A DNA stretch of 64,000 nt from NCBI RefSeq assembly GCF_037975245.1, contig NC_092574.1, positions 14,166,713-14,230,712 on the forward strand, read 5' to 3'. The position numbers were made by a program, and so were the translations under genes. Within the stretch, counting starts at the first letter, position 1. Each line of letters opens with the position of its first letter. Shown in pieces: positions 1 through 14,000 of the stretch. Origin of the DNA: Apostichopus japonicus. Its lineage: Eukaryota; Echinodermata; Holothuroidea; Aspidochirotida; Stichopodidae. The notes beneath the pieces are model-generated. The model was given only the letters and a program-made list of their open reading frames with translations, had not been told where the DNA came from and ran no database searches.

Positions 1-2120
1 GAAGGACATTACCCAACCATATTTAAGAGCCCAACCAAGCAGGACTTGAACCAACAGTCTCTCTCTCATGTTCTCTAGATTAAAGCTGTATTATGCATTC
101 CATCATAAAGAGAGGCACAATGCGATGACTATCACAACGGCCTATCTAAATCATCTCATTCACATTTGACTGGTTCCCTTCAATCACCTTTATTCTGATA
201 AGGTACTTCTTTTGCGCAGGAATTAGCCCTTTGGTGAAGAATGAGCAAATGAAAGTTTTGTGTAAGTCAGTGGGCACAAATATGTTTGTAAAGGTATAGA
301 TACTTGTAATACACAGTGTATCCAGCAATCGCTAGTCTCAATAATGTACAGGACAGTCGTACATAGCCTATACTACACTTGCTCTTGCAGGTGGTGTCTG
401 CACAAATAGAGCCGCAAAAAGTTAATTTGCTCATTCCTTTGTTAATTCCTGTGGAAAAGGAGTACCTCAACATAATAAATGTTTGTGATTAAAGGGAACC
501 TTTCAAAAAGTGAAAAAGACCATTTTAAATAGGCTGTTTACATTGTACTGCATATGATATGCATGTGCTTGTGTGCGTCTATAATGGTATGCATAATAGG
601 GCCATACAAGTTTTCTTGCTTCTCTAAGTTCAAAAGTTAACAGGCCAACACCACAATAATCTGTTTTCAATCCAAAGGTTGCCTAACCTTAAAAAAAAGA
701 GACAATGTGTGTTTCAAAAAACAAAAATACAAGAAAAAAAAGGAAGGGCTGGCTCATGCTAGCCAATATGACCACAATTACACAAACAGGACTACGTAGT
801 CAAGTGAGCTACAACAGTCTATAAAATAGAATGGTGCATTCATTCATTTGCTTTGGCAATCTTGAAAATGGAAAAAAAAAGTTCTCTTTTATTTTCAATG
901 GAAGAGATTCACAGAAGAATCGCACTATCACGGTACATATGCATGGTGTTGAATAACCGCAATCTTGTTATTGGCGATGTGAATATATACTTATATACTA
1001 TTCAAATGAATTCTGTCACAGTGTATGTTTACCATGACTTGATCCAGACAAAGATACTGTTAGCTTAGAAAATAGCTCATGTGTACAAAAGGTCCCCATT
1101 TATATACTTTTTCTTTAGATTCAACAATTTTGCGGTATGAGAGTACATATCTTTCGATTTCATTCATTCTAAGAGAACCGGATCTCATATCCAATAAAAC
1201 TTAAATTCTTTGAATTTTGTTTTTGTGTACTACAGTAAGTACTATTGAATGCCATTCTATACTCAAGGTTCTACTTTGGTCACACTTAACCTGTAATGTT
1301 TGCAGAAAAGCAATATTTTTCACTTTACATTTCTATAAATCTATACAAAAATATCAAAGGGACAAATATTTAACACCCTTCTGGTCGCCAGAGACTACCA
1401 ACTTTCTGTTTCGACAACCAAAATCAACCTTGGAAGGTTTTCTGAGGGAAGACTAGTCACTTACATCACATTCAGATTGCATTGTAACTATAAAAAATAA
1501 AAAAATGGGTAAAATGACATTTTGATATCATCCTTAAAGCTGGTTTTCTATTCACCAACCTACACATCTCTCTCCTACCTGCTTACATATTGGTCATTCT
1601 TTGTTATATTACTACATTTCTTCCAAAAAACCCAAAAATTTGCTGTTCAGACAGAAGAAAGTAAGGCCAGGTTGTCTAAAGGTAATGCCTCATAGTCTCA
1701 AACTTAGGATCTAAACTTTTTAGATGCAATATGCATGATTGTTTATTTATATTTTTACATATCAGTATCATCATTTACATTGATTTTTACAACAAATTTG
1801 TTACCATACCACAATTTTACCATGGTTTTGTCAGTCATGTTGTCTAATTCAAAACAGTGATCAGGAAATCGATTACGAACTCTACAGTATTCTCTTCAAA
1901 AATAAAAAACAAATCAAACAAATCAAACAACTTTAATGGAAGAATTTTCATTAATTCCTAGACCTAAAATAATGATAAAAAAAATTTAAACCGTTTCAAC
2001 TTTCAAATAAGAGTGAAAAACCTTGGCAAGGTCTAAAAGACAATCACAGCTTTAAATATAAAGATGGGATTATTGGTTTAGGATTATCATGTCATTCTGG
2101 GATCCCACGGCAACACTCAC
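1..2120. other. BRCA2 intron after exon 13: no exon seen
   Basis: I read the minus strand for the OB1 exon (DGWY-type block) and found none. Apart from repeat B (1377-1680) nothing is recognised. Confidence 0.6.
1377..1680 (+). repeat. Dispersed repeat family B, copy 1
   Basis: CGACAACCAAAATCAACC, AGATTGCATTGTAACTAT, TCTATTCACCAACC and ACACATCTCTCCTAC all recur in the same order at 50800-51090. Confidence 0.8.
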
Positions 2121-2346
2121 ATGTTTGTCTCTCTTCTCTCCGTCTCTAGGCTGTTGGTCATCTCTGTTCCCCGTCTCTCTCTTCTCATCGTGGGAGTCGC
2201 ACACCCCTGCTACACAGAGGACCATCCTACGGGATGCGGCTTCATCTCTCTCCAGGATCTTCTTAAGAGCGGACCTCTGGCTTTGGTCGACCTCTCTGTC
2301 ATAACGATGCTTCAACTGTAGCAGTACTTTATCTGGTGTCAATAGT
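2121..2346 (-). CDS. BRCA2: BRCA2 coding exon 13: end of helical domain
   Basis: 226 nt, residues 3021-3096. [20 protein letters not shown] then [20 protein letters not shown] matches human [20 protein letters not shown] and [20 protein letters not shown]. It ends in a charged linker ([20 protein letters not shown]) and the donor AAACAT|GTGAGT, phase 0, exactly where human continues into OB1 (VAIIELTDGW). A 13,885-bp intron separates it from exon 12. Confidence 0.96.
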
Positions 2347-5300
2347 CTGTTTAAGAAAGACGGTAAATCTTATTTTATAGGAAAAAATATGGCATGAATA
2401 TAACGTTCGTCACTCGCTGCAATTGTGATGAAAATTATGCTTGATCCAACCATAAATGATATCCTCCTTTAACTTCTGCTTTAAAATTTCCTTTTAAAAG
2501 CTATTTTTTCCATTATATATACATGAACTCAGGGAATAACTTATCAAGTATAACATTTCAAAATGCTCTGTAAAAATAGTCAAACTGCTACACAAGTTCA
2601 AAGATGCATAGCAGTGCTTTACACAGGAACCATAGTATTTTCAGACTGATATCCGAGCCTTCAAAAGCAGGCGCGTAGCCAAGGGGGGGGGGGGAAGGGG
2701 GCGGCCGCCCCCCCTTGAGCATATTTTTTCGTACGTTTTTATATTGCTAGTAATTTCAAATAGAAAATGCTTAGATGCATCTTGCAAGGCCTGGGAAGTG
2801 CCATTTCCATCGTTCTGGGAGGCATTTTCGGCCAAAATTTGTTTGTACGCTTCGCGCCAACCTTGTTCACGCTTTGCTTAGAAAGTTTCCAATGCCGAAT
2901 CTACGGCTCTGATAATTTGCCTACAGGTTCGCCCCTCCCTTGGCAAATCAGCACAGAACCAGGTGCCTCCTAAAGAATCTTCCATGACTTCTTCACTTCA
3001 ACCTCAAATTCCCCAAACTGACATCTACACCAAAAACCAGCTGTACTTTGTACACACTAATTTTATTCTTCAGTTCTATTTATTTAAACGAGTTAAGTAT
3101 GCTAATGGTCAGGATATTTTAAACATGGTTTCTTTTCTTAATGCATCATGCGAGATACAGACTTAATTTGAATCGCTGTAAATTGTTCTGGGGGACTGTG
3201 ATACCATCACGTATAATTTTTGCTACCCATTGCACTTGTTAGAGTTGATTGTTCTGTGACGACCTATGACCCATATCTCATGGAAGCCACAATGCATGTA
3301 CTATACATGCAATAAAAATGTTTGTTACTTCTCAAACTTTCTCTGGTATCCTTGTTGATGTTTCTGTTTCTTTGATTACAACCTACCTTTTGAATCTAAA
3401 CTTATATGTACTGAAAATTTAGTGATATTTCTGTTGGGTATATATTCCTGCCCTCTATATGTTGTTGAGCTATGCTGTAAAACTAACAAACTCAACTTCC
3501 ATGGACACAAGTCACTTTAAAGTTTAAAACCGTGCTTACTACAGTATGCATACACAAGGCTTATGCCAGTGAGGGTCTTTGACCCAAAACTTGGGTAGTA
3601 GTTGCATGCCCTACTTGACAGCAATAAAAAGATGGTTATCAATACTATTATTAACTACCATATAAAGGTGGCTACTTTTACCAAGCGATGATGCCCTTTC
3701 ACCTTAACATGCATGATCATTAACTTTTAGGGGGGGGGGGCAGTAAATTGTCACACACAAAATTATGGTAGAGTGAGTTTTTGAAGTGCACCACAAGTGG
3801 GTAGGTGTACGTGCTATTGCTGGTACTTAAACTTTGCATGTCAAAATGACCATTAACCTTTGTGTAGACAAGTCTGTAGAGAATACCACCCTAGTCTTTC
3901 ATCTGTTGCTTAAATATATATTGTACTTCACAACCATACCAGATGTATTAACGGGTACTCATACAGATAGATGGTAACAGATAAATAGGCGTAACGGAAT
4001 GAAATAGGTTTAAAAAAGACTCTAAAAAAAAAAACTGATACAAGCACAGAAATTGTCAAGGATACCTATAAGCAGTGTGCTCCTCTTAGGTAAGAAAAGA
4101 AGGATGAAGGAAATCTTCCGACCTCAGAAACTCTCACTCTGATGATGGAAAACAAAGGTGGATTTGGATGGTAATTTCCAGCCGGAAAATGTGTCACAAG
4201 TGTTGGAATCAGGTATAATCTGGGAGGAAGAGGCTAGTGACCTCGAGAAGGGTCTTTGCGGTGAGGGGGGGGGGGATGAAGGGTGCAGTAAAATGTTACC
4301 ACTTTGTACCATGTGGTATTAAAATTAGTTTTAGAAGAGTCATGGATAAAGGTTGATAGTCATAATTGCTTAGAAAACCATTAAAGGTTACATGAACAAT
4401 GATAAAGGTTAAATACTTAATTTAAAGTAAAATTCCAGAAATAGGTGAAATTGACTATATGGATAGATAGACATTATGGTTGGCTTATATGGAGTTAAAA
4501 ACAATTTTATTTCGATACGGTCATATTTGTCACTAGGTTGAACAAAAAAGTCAAAAATATTATATACCAAGACATTTTAAATTTAATTAGTTAAGTATTC
4601 CAGATTCCTGAATATGCTTTGAAAGGTAAGAAATAATGAGTATTGAATCCATCTGTAAGTAGTAAAATTGGCTTCTGTCTGTGGTTTCTACATGAGGAAA
4701 ACTTTATAGACTTTGTTGGCTGAGCACTAATCAAGTCTGTCAAAGCAAACTAGAATGTTGTGTATCATACATGGATTCAAAGCAAAACATCAAAACACAA
4801 TAGAAATGACAATAACACAATCCACAGCCGGCCGGCCACCAAGCTAACCTACTCAACTCAACATGTAACAAACAATAGAATCCACAGATTTTCTTGATAT
4901 TTTCACACTCAACTTCATGAAAAGTAGTTGATATGCTCAGCACATGTTGGAAAAGTTGGGGAAAGGACTCACCAGAACCAGTAGCTTACATGTGTAGACA
5001 AAAACTCATTGTCTTCTGTTTGCAAAACCTTATTTACATATTTCATAAAGCAGCCACCACCAGCAATCCTTAATAGACTGCTTCTGAATGGTTTGTACAG
5101 CAACCCTGTGTAGACTCTCAGCAACAGGTGCATTTCATTTGCTAGTGTCTGTGAAGGTCATTCAACGGTACTCACTGCATGCTGCTTTGACAGAGAAAGA
5201 GTGACTTGGGATCTGAACAGCACAGTCAAGTCAGTCTTCACCAACTAATATACCCACTCATCCATCCATGATATATAGTAGGGTATACTTCTGCATGCTT

Positions 5301-8300
5301 ATACTGTCAAACACAATTTCTGCCTGAACTGTTTCAAAGGAAGAGAGATAGGCACTACCTTTTTCGGGCCTGTTTTTTTCTTCTTTATCAATTCCTTGGG
5401 ACAAATGAATGATTTTTGAAGAGAAGACAACTGTGTAGTATGTATTGTCAGTTCTTCATTTGGCTTCTACCATGGCTGGCAATAACAACCAAACTTGGTG
5501 AGTTTTATAATCGTATCTGCATGGGTATAATTTACTTCACTCTTCCTCTTCTTCTTTCCTTTTCTTTTTCTTTTCTTCAAAGTTTTGTTTAATGTTCCAA
5601 AAAGTTTCCATACTTATACCACGTTTCAGGGCAGGAAACAATTCTGATTAAATTGGAAAACTGAAGATACAAAAAAAGACAGTAGTATGTCTGAGTATCT
5701 TTCTGCATGCAATTGATCTACAAAAAAACTCAAGCACCAATAAGTTTGTTGAAAATACTGTGGTACAGTAGTTATTACTTCAGATGACTTTGTTGGTTTG
5801 AAAATTGATTTTGTATTTTTTTATTAATTGATTCCAAGATGCAGGAATAGGAAACTTAATATTTCTCCAAACCGGGACAAACATCGCTTAATAGTAGGCA
5901 TGTATCTAGATTTTAAGTCTTATCTCTCTTTGTGCTTCTACTGTACCATTCCACCAAATACTGTACATAGATCTGTGCCTTCTTCTCTTGGCTTAAACTG
6001 ATCAATTTAATTACATTAGACCTATGAAAATAAAAAATCAGCCTAAATTTGAGTAAAAACCAACATCAGTTATAGATATTAATTTGTTGTCATGCAGCCT
6101 GTCTGCTTAATTTAACACCACATGTTGGAAGGTTGAAGGGGAGTTGAAAACAAGTTGCTCACAAAAATCTACTCTTTCTTCACAAATAGAAATGAAACAT
6201 TTCCAGTCACACCTATGACCGTAATTTTATAGGCATTGAGGATTGAATAGTGCTCAGTAAGAGAGTACTTACTGGTTGGAAGATAAATAAAAAAAAATAT
6301 AACAAAATTAAAAAAAAGCTTAGATCTATGCAAGTTATAGAAATGCCTCACAATAACATTTTCCTTTCGATTTTGAAATTCAATTAAATGTTTAGTCGTG
6401 GACATCAATTACATCCAACTACAAATTTCTTGGAAATCTAGCTTTACATTTTTTTTCTCGGAGGGGGAGTGGGGATGGGGGGAGGAGGGATAGGGTGGGA
6501 AATGGGGAGTTAGGTGATGGAGAAGAGGAAGGCAGGAAATGGATTGCAAAGGGGTCAATGAGCCCAACACTCCCCCTCCCCCAACTTAGCATACGTTATG
6601 ATAGGGCATAATGTAGCAATTCTGAGATTTTGAAATTTAATGTGAAAATAAGGTAGTGTCTGTGTACAGAAGATGTACAAAAGATGATTTCTAATTATTT
6701 ACCAATGTGAATGACTATTTACATAATTAACCGATTGTCATAATTAAAATTATTCCTTACACAAGACTAGCTAGACTGATGAATTCCTATCGGTTTCCAT
6801 TTTAAGTTTTGCTACACAAAGTTAGTATACAACCCGAGGCAAAATACAGCTTCAAGGTTATAGTTCACCAGTAAAGTTTTCTTTTGGCTTGAGGGTAAGT
6901 TTCATTACAAAGAATAACTGTGTTAATTGGCATGGATGGTTATTGCAGGGAGCTATTTATATCTCCACGGTTATTGCAAGCTACAGTGTATAAACAACTC
7001 CCTGGTATAAACATGTCCATGAGGGTTGATTTCTGGCTTTCAACAATTTCAAAAAATTCACTCACCATGAAAAAAAAATGATTAAAGTTAGGTTGCGCCA
7101 GTTTGAACGTTTGGTATGGTACCAACGACAACAATTGAATAATCCCTAGATTTAAGACAACATTGCTGTACGTTTAAACTGCATACATATTTGATATCAC
7201 AATGTCAGTAAGTCACATGGTTTTTCACAGTGACTAATTACATGATGAGCCTCCCAAGGGTAACTTAACTTGGTGAAAGGTAAAAACACAGCAATCATAA
7301 ACTGAGGATTTAGTCAACAAGATCTCTGATATGGTAATCTAAACCACTCCATAACCCTTCACAGCATCAATTGTAAATATATTAAATGCTAATATGGAAA
7401 CTTCCAAAGCAAATAAAGTCCTCATCTTTAAGAGATAAACCATTCAGACATGATTATGAATGCCGACAGGGCTAAATATCTTATATTTTATTTTCAAACT
7501 TAAAAGAGAGATTCTCATGACATTAATTGTACCATTCCTTGTAAGCGCGATTCAGTGATCAGCAAACTCCCTGGATAAATACATCATTTGTAAGACAATT
7601 TAAACTCCTGGATCGTTACCTTGAAGGATGGCCTTACTCGCAAGATTAATGTTTATACTGTATGTTGTAGATTGACGATCACACTGCTAGCGTATTAATG
7701 GTTGTGTTTCTATATCACTATTAATTTCTGAGAATATGAACCCTTCGACATCTGGGACAGTGAGACTCCTCATTAAAATGCCTGGACTACTTGGTGGGTC
7801 TATTAACACACAGGCCATTAGGTCTGTTCCTCAGATGCCACACAAAACTCAACTATATGTATGTGTGTGTGCGGGTATGTGTGCAATTATACGTGCTTGC
7901 GTGGCTGTACGCATGCATGTATGTGTGTTTGCGTGTACGTACACGTGTACGTACATGTAAGTATGTATGTTTATTTTTTAGTATCAAAGACATTGAGAAT
8001 TGTTCCCAGATGTGAGTTTGCATATCATAGACGTGAACATGACTATATCAAACACATGTCAATCATTACTCCTATTGCAGCAAAATAAAATGAATTCAAC
8101 ATGTTCATGAATAACTTAATTCAGTCATGAATAAGCTAGAGCAGATAAATCCATCACAATAGAATGAAGGTCAAGGGTGCTTTTTCTAAGTTTGAACAGT
8201 CATACGAAAGATCCACCTCCCACTCTAACCCCCCTCCTCCTCCTCCCCACTAAATGGAATGACCTTATTTGATAGAGCTGAAGAAAATGAGGAACGTGTC

Positions 8301-11009
8301 CTGAAGTCAAATACAAGAACATCAGAAAAGAGTTCCAGATACCTTGACCATTGCAAATGTATTACCGTAACCCTGTGGAAAGTTGATGAAAGATAACAGT
8401 CATTAGTGAAGTCGGAAAATCCTCTCAGCCACTTAAAAGAGCATAAGGTCAAATCTTGTGACAATTAGAGACATAGAAAAGCCATTTATGAAAGAAATGA
8501 GTTTACGATCTTACAAAGTTTTCAGAATTTGGCCTATGTTTGACCTCAAATGACTGTCCACCATCACAGAAAAATCTGAGTTCTTCTACTGGTGCATCCA
8601 CATACTAATAATATTCACCCACCTTACAGTTTTTTAGTTATGATGTTGACAAGGTTTTCAGACTTTGACCTCTGTTGACCTCCACAGAAACAATAGGGTT
8701 TCTTCTATTCTATAAAGTGCATCCACAAACCAAATATGAAGTTCACCCACCTTTTAATGAGTTATCCTGTTCACAAGCGAAGGCATCACACACACACATG
8801 CCATTGCCATCGCATAGATTCCTTTTGCCTCTGGCAAGGAATCAGAAAGCACACATGCTCTTGTATAAGTACCAATTTTCTGAAAGTAGTTTTGGCTGCT
8901 ATGTAGTGAGTGATCTGTAAAAGCGGTAATCTTACCAGTTTCAATCATTTGTGTCATTCCAACAACTTGACGCAGTAAAAGATCATGTACGCATATGCAC
9001 AATAAATCAAATGATAATAAATGAGAACTTTATATATCATCTGTTGTGACATATCAAAGCAGGGCACACTTTACTTGGTATGTGAGAAAATATGCAAAAA
9101 GCCAAAATGGGTAAATTTGCTATAAAAAGTTACAGAACCTTCAATTCTATTTTCAGTATTTAATGAGAAACCAAACATTCATAGATGAAACAACAGAAGA
9201 CAAACAAAACTTAAAACTGTTAAACTACATAAATGATAACTGATATCCTGCTAACATCAACGGGTAGAGTACTTGGTATATGACTATGTGTGTTTGCAAG
9301 GATTGGTACAGAATTACTCATGATCACAGCATTGTGACCTCCATGAACTGAAATTAACACCCCTATGAGCAATATAAATATGTAAATATGATACCATCCA
9401 AATGATAATAGGGTATATCAATCAGGTATGTTACAGAATAAAAATCAGGGCAAAGTTTACCAGTGAACCACACAAAACCATGTAGCTATGAAGTAATAGT
9501 ATATACATGGTCTTCCACTCATTCAGTTGGACAAGATTTGATTAGTAAAAGTAAAAGTGATAAATTTGGAAGAGCTACACAGTACTTGAGGACCCAATCA
9601 TTATTTATAGCTGGTTGCTCTAGGCCTATGCACAAATCTCCATATTTGTTTTTTTGCTTGTGACCTGGTCACAAAACTACACACAAAGGATTAACCTTAC
9701 AGCACTTAAACCTCAAGTCTCTCAGGCTTTTTCTAAATTTCAATACAACTATTACTGTAAGTTAGAAAGGGCAGAATGAAGCTTTAAATATCAACTTTAC
9801 CAGACCAACTGACCATACCACCCCCCCCCCCTCTAAGATGGAATGGTTCTACTAACAGGTGGTCTATCATACAGCTGCAAAAGTTCTCCAATTACATATT
9901 CATCATGGATATTTGTCTGCTTCAAAATATTAACTAAAATTCCGTTCAGGTTTTTTTTTAAATTTAATTTATAAATAATACCAGATGTTTTTCAAGTTGA
10001 CCTTTTGATTTATAGTAACTGTTTACCTGTGGATGATAGTATCATAAAGTGACTGACCGTGAACAACAGTGGAGAATCTAAATTTACAACACACTTAAAG
10101 GTACTGTAACTTATAGTATGGGATGACACCACGACAAAACTTCCTTAAGGTCTATAGGACTTGTTATAAGGTACGACACTCAGGGCACCCCCCCCCTTCC
10201 TACACAATAGTTTACTCAGCCTATGGCAAAGTTGCATTAAAAACAGACAAAATCTTGGAGGTCTGGTATGTGTAGGCTCATGCTCCTATTAAAGGTACTC
10301 ACTTCTGAATGACCATGCACAAGAGTTTTTCTCTGGACTATACCTTCACACAAGTTTAGTATTAAATTGAGTAGGTGGGTAAAATAAATAGGGGGGATAG
10401 CCTACCTATGGTCAAGTGCCAAAATATATTAGTCAAGTTTTAAAATTATTTGTCTCCTAGGAGTGGGAATGGGGGGAGACTGGGAGAGGATGGGTCTTCT
10501 GGTCATATTTAATGAACCCTATAGACATCCCATTGGAATTATTTGGTGCTATTAGACACATATCTTGTCAATATAAAACCAGTGCTCAATTATTATTATA
10601 TTTTGTGGCATAAATATGGCTGTAAAGCAAGTTTTCAAAACTTTCATTGTGACAAACAATTGCCAAAGATATTTCAATAGACACAATGAACTGACCTCGT
10701 CTATGGAGTACAGCACCCTGTTCTATAAAGCTGATTGTGTTGCATACATAAGAAGTGTGACCTTAGTAGGAGGGGATTGACCTATTATCTGGTTAGGTCT
10801 CTCCCCCTCAGGGAAACATTGGTAGTAGGCATGGAGAATACAATGTTTGGAGATATTTATATATAGACACCAGTATTCCCTCATTCCTTGGGCAAATATT
10901 CCAAGAACTATGAAAAATTGCAAAATAGAAAAATCGTGCACACCTGGAAAACAAAGAAATGTTTGGTTGGATCACATGATAGTATGATATATATATATGT
11001 ATACAGTAG

Positions 11010-11040
<31 letters not shown>

Positions 11041-14000
11041 TAGTATATATATATATATATATATTGTGTTCTGCATGTTTACCTCTATATTGCATGATAG
11101 TATCACTTCAAAGGGGCAATATACTTATAAAAGTCGAAGGTCTTGTATCAATGCAAGGCCTTCTCACATGACTTTTCAACAATTATTGCCTGGTCATTTG
11201 TAACTTTTAATACCCTTTACACACAAGTGTGTGTAATTCACGCAGAAGCTCCCTCCCAGGTTACTACAGTGTGCACCATCTATGTGTCCTCTGGGTGTCT
11301 TCCCATAGGGTGCCATCACGTGCTACAAACCGCCATGTGCCACAAACTGGTGTAGCAGCTACATTTACAAGTTACCCTGCAGGTCCCTATACACCCGGGT
11401 GAAGAGAGGCGATGATTCAAGGAATTGTCTGGTGGAAGATTTTAGTATATGTGTGTGTTCAAAATGGCTACACAATATTTGAACACTAAATTATCCCTAA
11501 TTACTCTGTGGGTCATTTCAAGTTCATCCTTTACCTTGAAACCTATGCTATTTTTCTTTCCCTTTTTAAACACTTTACAATAAATTCTCAGAGTAATTCA
11601 AGGTTATGCCATGGGAACCAGTTTTGCCATCTTTTCTATGCTTTGTTATAAAGCCTATACTCAAACCTCATGACGTCATGAATGCCATTACAGAACATTT
11701 ATGCTGTGTGGGCAGGGTACACAAGTTTATGTACATGTGCATTGTTTAAGTTTAAAAGAGAATTTTCTACTTTTCAACAAAATGCTCTGCCTGTAAGGCT
11801 GTCACAATGAGATTTTTAGTTAAAATTAAAACAGACTTTTGTCAATACAATACTTTGAAAAAGACACAATACCAAAATTACACTTCTTCAACGGAGTCAA
11901 AACATAACTTTAAGACAAAATACCGCTGAGATCAGCCAAACAGTAACCTTTCATAAAGAAAGTAATTCAAGGTTATGCCATGGAACCAGTTTTGCCTTCT
12001 TTTCTATGCTTTGTAATAAAGCCTATATTCAAACCTCATGACGTCATGAAAGCCATTACAGAACATTTACGCTGTGTGGGCAGGGTACACAAGTTTATGT
12101 ACATGTGCATTGTTTAAATTTAAAAGAGAATTTTTTCTACTTTTCAACAAAATGCTCTGCCTGTAAGGTTGTCACAATGAGGTTTTTAGTTAAAATGAAA
12201 ACAGACTTTTGTCAATACAATACTTTGAAAAAGACACAATACCAAAACTACACTTCTTCAATGGAGCCAAAACATAACTTTAAGACAAAATACCACTGAG
12301 ATCAGCCAAACAGTAACCTTTCATAAAGAAAGTAATTCAAGGTTATGCCATGGAACCAGTTTTGCCTTCTTTTCTATGCTTTGTTATAAAGCCTATACTC
12401 AAACTGTATGACTCCATGAATGCCATAACAGAACATTTACGCTGTGTGGGCAGGGTACACAAGTTTATGTACATGTGCATTGTTTAAATTTAAAAGAGAT
12501 TTTTCTACTTTTCAACAAAATGCTCTGCCAGTAAGGCTGTCACAATGAGGTTTTTAGTTTAAATAAAGCAGTACACATTGTGTGATATTACAACAATCCA
12601 GTACAAGACACAGTTATAACATGGTATATATACACCCTGTATACATATAAATGAAGTGGCATTTCACCTAAGTTGGGTTAATGCTCACATATTATTACCA
12701 AGGGCCTACTAGTAAAATGTTAATTTATGCCCTGCATCATTAGTAATGTAGTTTAGAACTACTTTTGAAAATGATACACAACCCAAAATTCTGACATAAT
12801 TTGTTGTTTTAATACATTTAGAACTTTTTGATCATGACTTAGCAAAACAGCAACATTTTGATGCAAATGTGCACAAGTAATCTATGCAATGGAATAAATT
12901 ATTTAATGGATCTTCCTCACCTATACAAATGTGCATCTACATATCTTGTACTAAGCTGGATGCATTTGGTACACTATTAACTGGATCTTTCTCTAAAGGT
13001 TTTAATCTGTTATAACTTGTTCTACTCTGTAATATTTCTTCATAACTTTGTAGAAATGTGTAATATATATATTGATTTTCTCTGAACAGAATGCCTTTAT
13101 CTCTTTTCCTCGTCAGTTGAAACTTATCATCATTCCATAAAACTGCCATCAGTAAGACCTGGTGCAATCTCCAACCAAACAAGGGATTTAAATCGCATCT
13201 TCCAGATTTGCACGCCAGACTGGGATTTGGAAGATCAGCTTGTGTGTTACCATGGATACTACCAAAACTTTTTATTACTTGGCCACAAGGACAGTAGAAA
13301 TGGTTGGTCAGTCTATTGTGACAACGACGACAATCGATTATCAAGACGGTGTTACATGACACCGCCAGACTCTTCTTGCCTGTGTCACATGTTTAGCTAT
13401 GTTGGCCATATATGTGGTAAGCAAATATGAATATATTAGGTATATATCAATATTCATATCCTGTCATTTGATTTATGGCTGCAGATACCACACACAGAAT
13501 TAGGAGGGTTCAAAATCAGTTTAAAGGCATTGAAGACTCCCCCCAAACCGTGTGCCGCGTTCTGAAAAAATTAACTTTCCGTTGCTTGCAAGTGCAGTTT
13601 TGTTCTTGTCGCTACATAATGCAGACAGTAATGAAACGTGATACCTTATTATCTTAAGCTGGACCTGAGATGTCCATCGCTGTATCGTTTATACACTGTG
13701 CTGTGGGTATTGACCGCAGCTGTATGTACTGACTGTACACCAGTGTCTAATAACCGACGATAGCAAGCTGTTTGAGTATATTCTGGGATCGACGGTGGTG
13801 TCTAACATTTCTGTTACACCTCATTCGAAACTAGGTCAGATTACTGGCATGAGACGTTTCTTTGTGCGCGAGTCTTCACACCCTTTACGGCCAAACACTA
13901 AGTGCGGGTCTCATCTGTCATGTAACTCCCCCTGGTCTTTGCTGCCTAGTTGTGTATGTAATTTGGTATAAAGGGAAAAAACCTTTGTCCACTGCATAGC

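Larger units (their letters stand above)
2347..13089. other. Long BRCA2 intron, left part
   Basis: Holds the MITE at 2668, repeat C at 8500, the Pu/Py tract at 7856, the (TA)n at 10989 and the 370-bp tandem repeat. No further exon is supported, though the missing 5' exon(s) of the nested gene may be hidden here. Confidence 0.5.

Noticed and set aside
2089-2321. Plus-strand frames of 66-71 codons
   Set aside because: Antisense of BRCA2 exon 13, whose minus-strand reading matches the helical domain.
7736-8088. Cys/Val/Tyr-rich frames in three phases
   Set aside because: Translation of a TG/CG/TA simple-sequence tract, open in several frames at once.
10808-11203. Tyr/Ile-rich frames
   Set aside because: Translation of (TA)n repeats.
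12937-13362. 141-codon minus-strand open frame
   Set aside because: It is the shadow of the plus-strand exon 13090-13420, which has proper splice sites and joins a second exon in phase.
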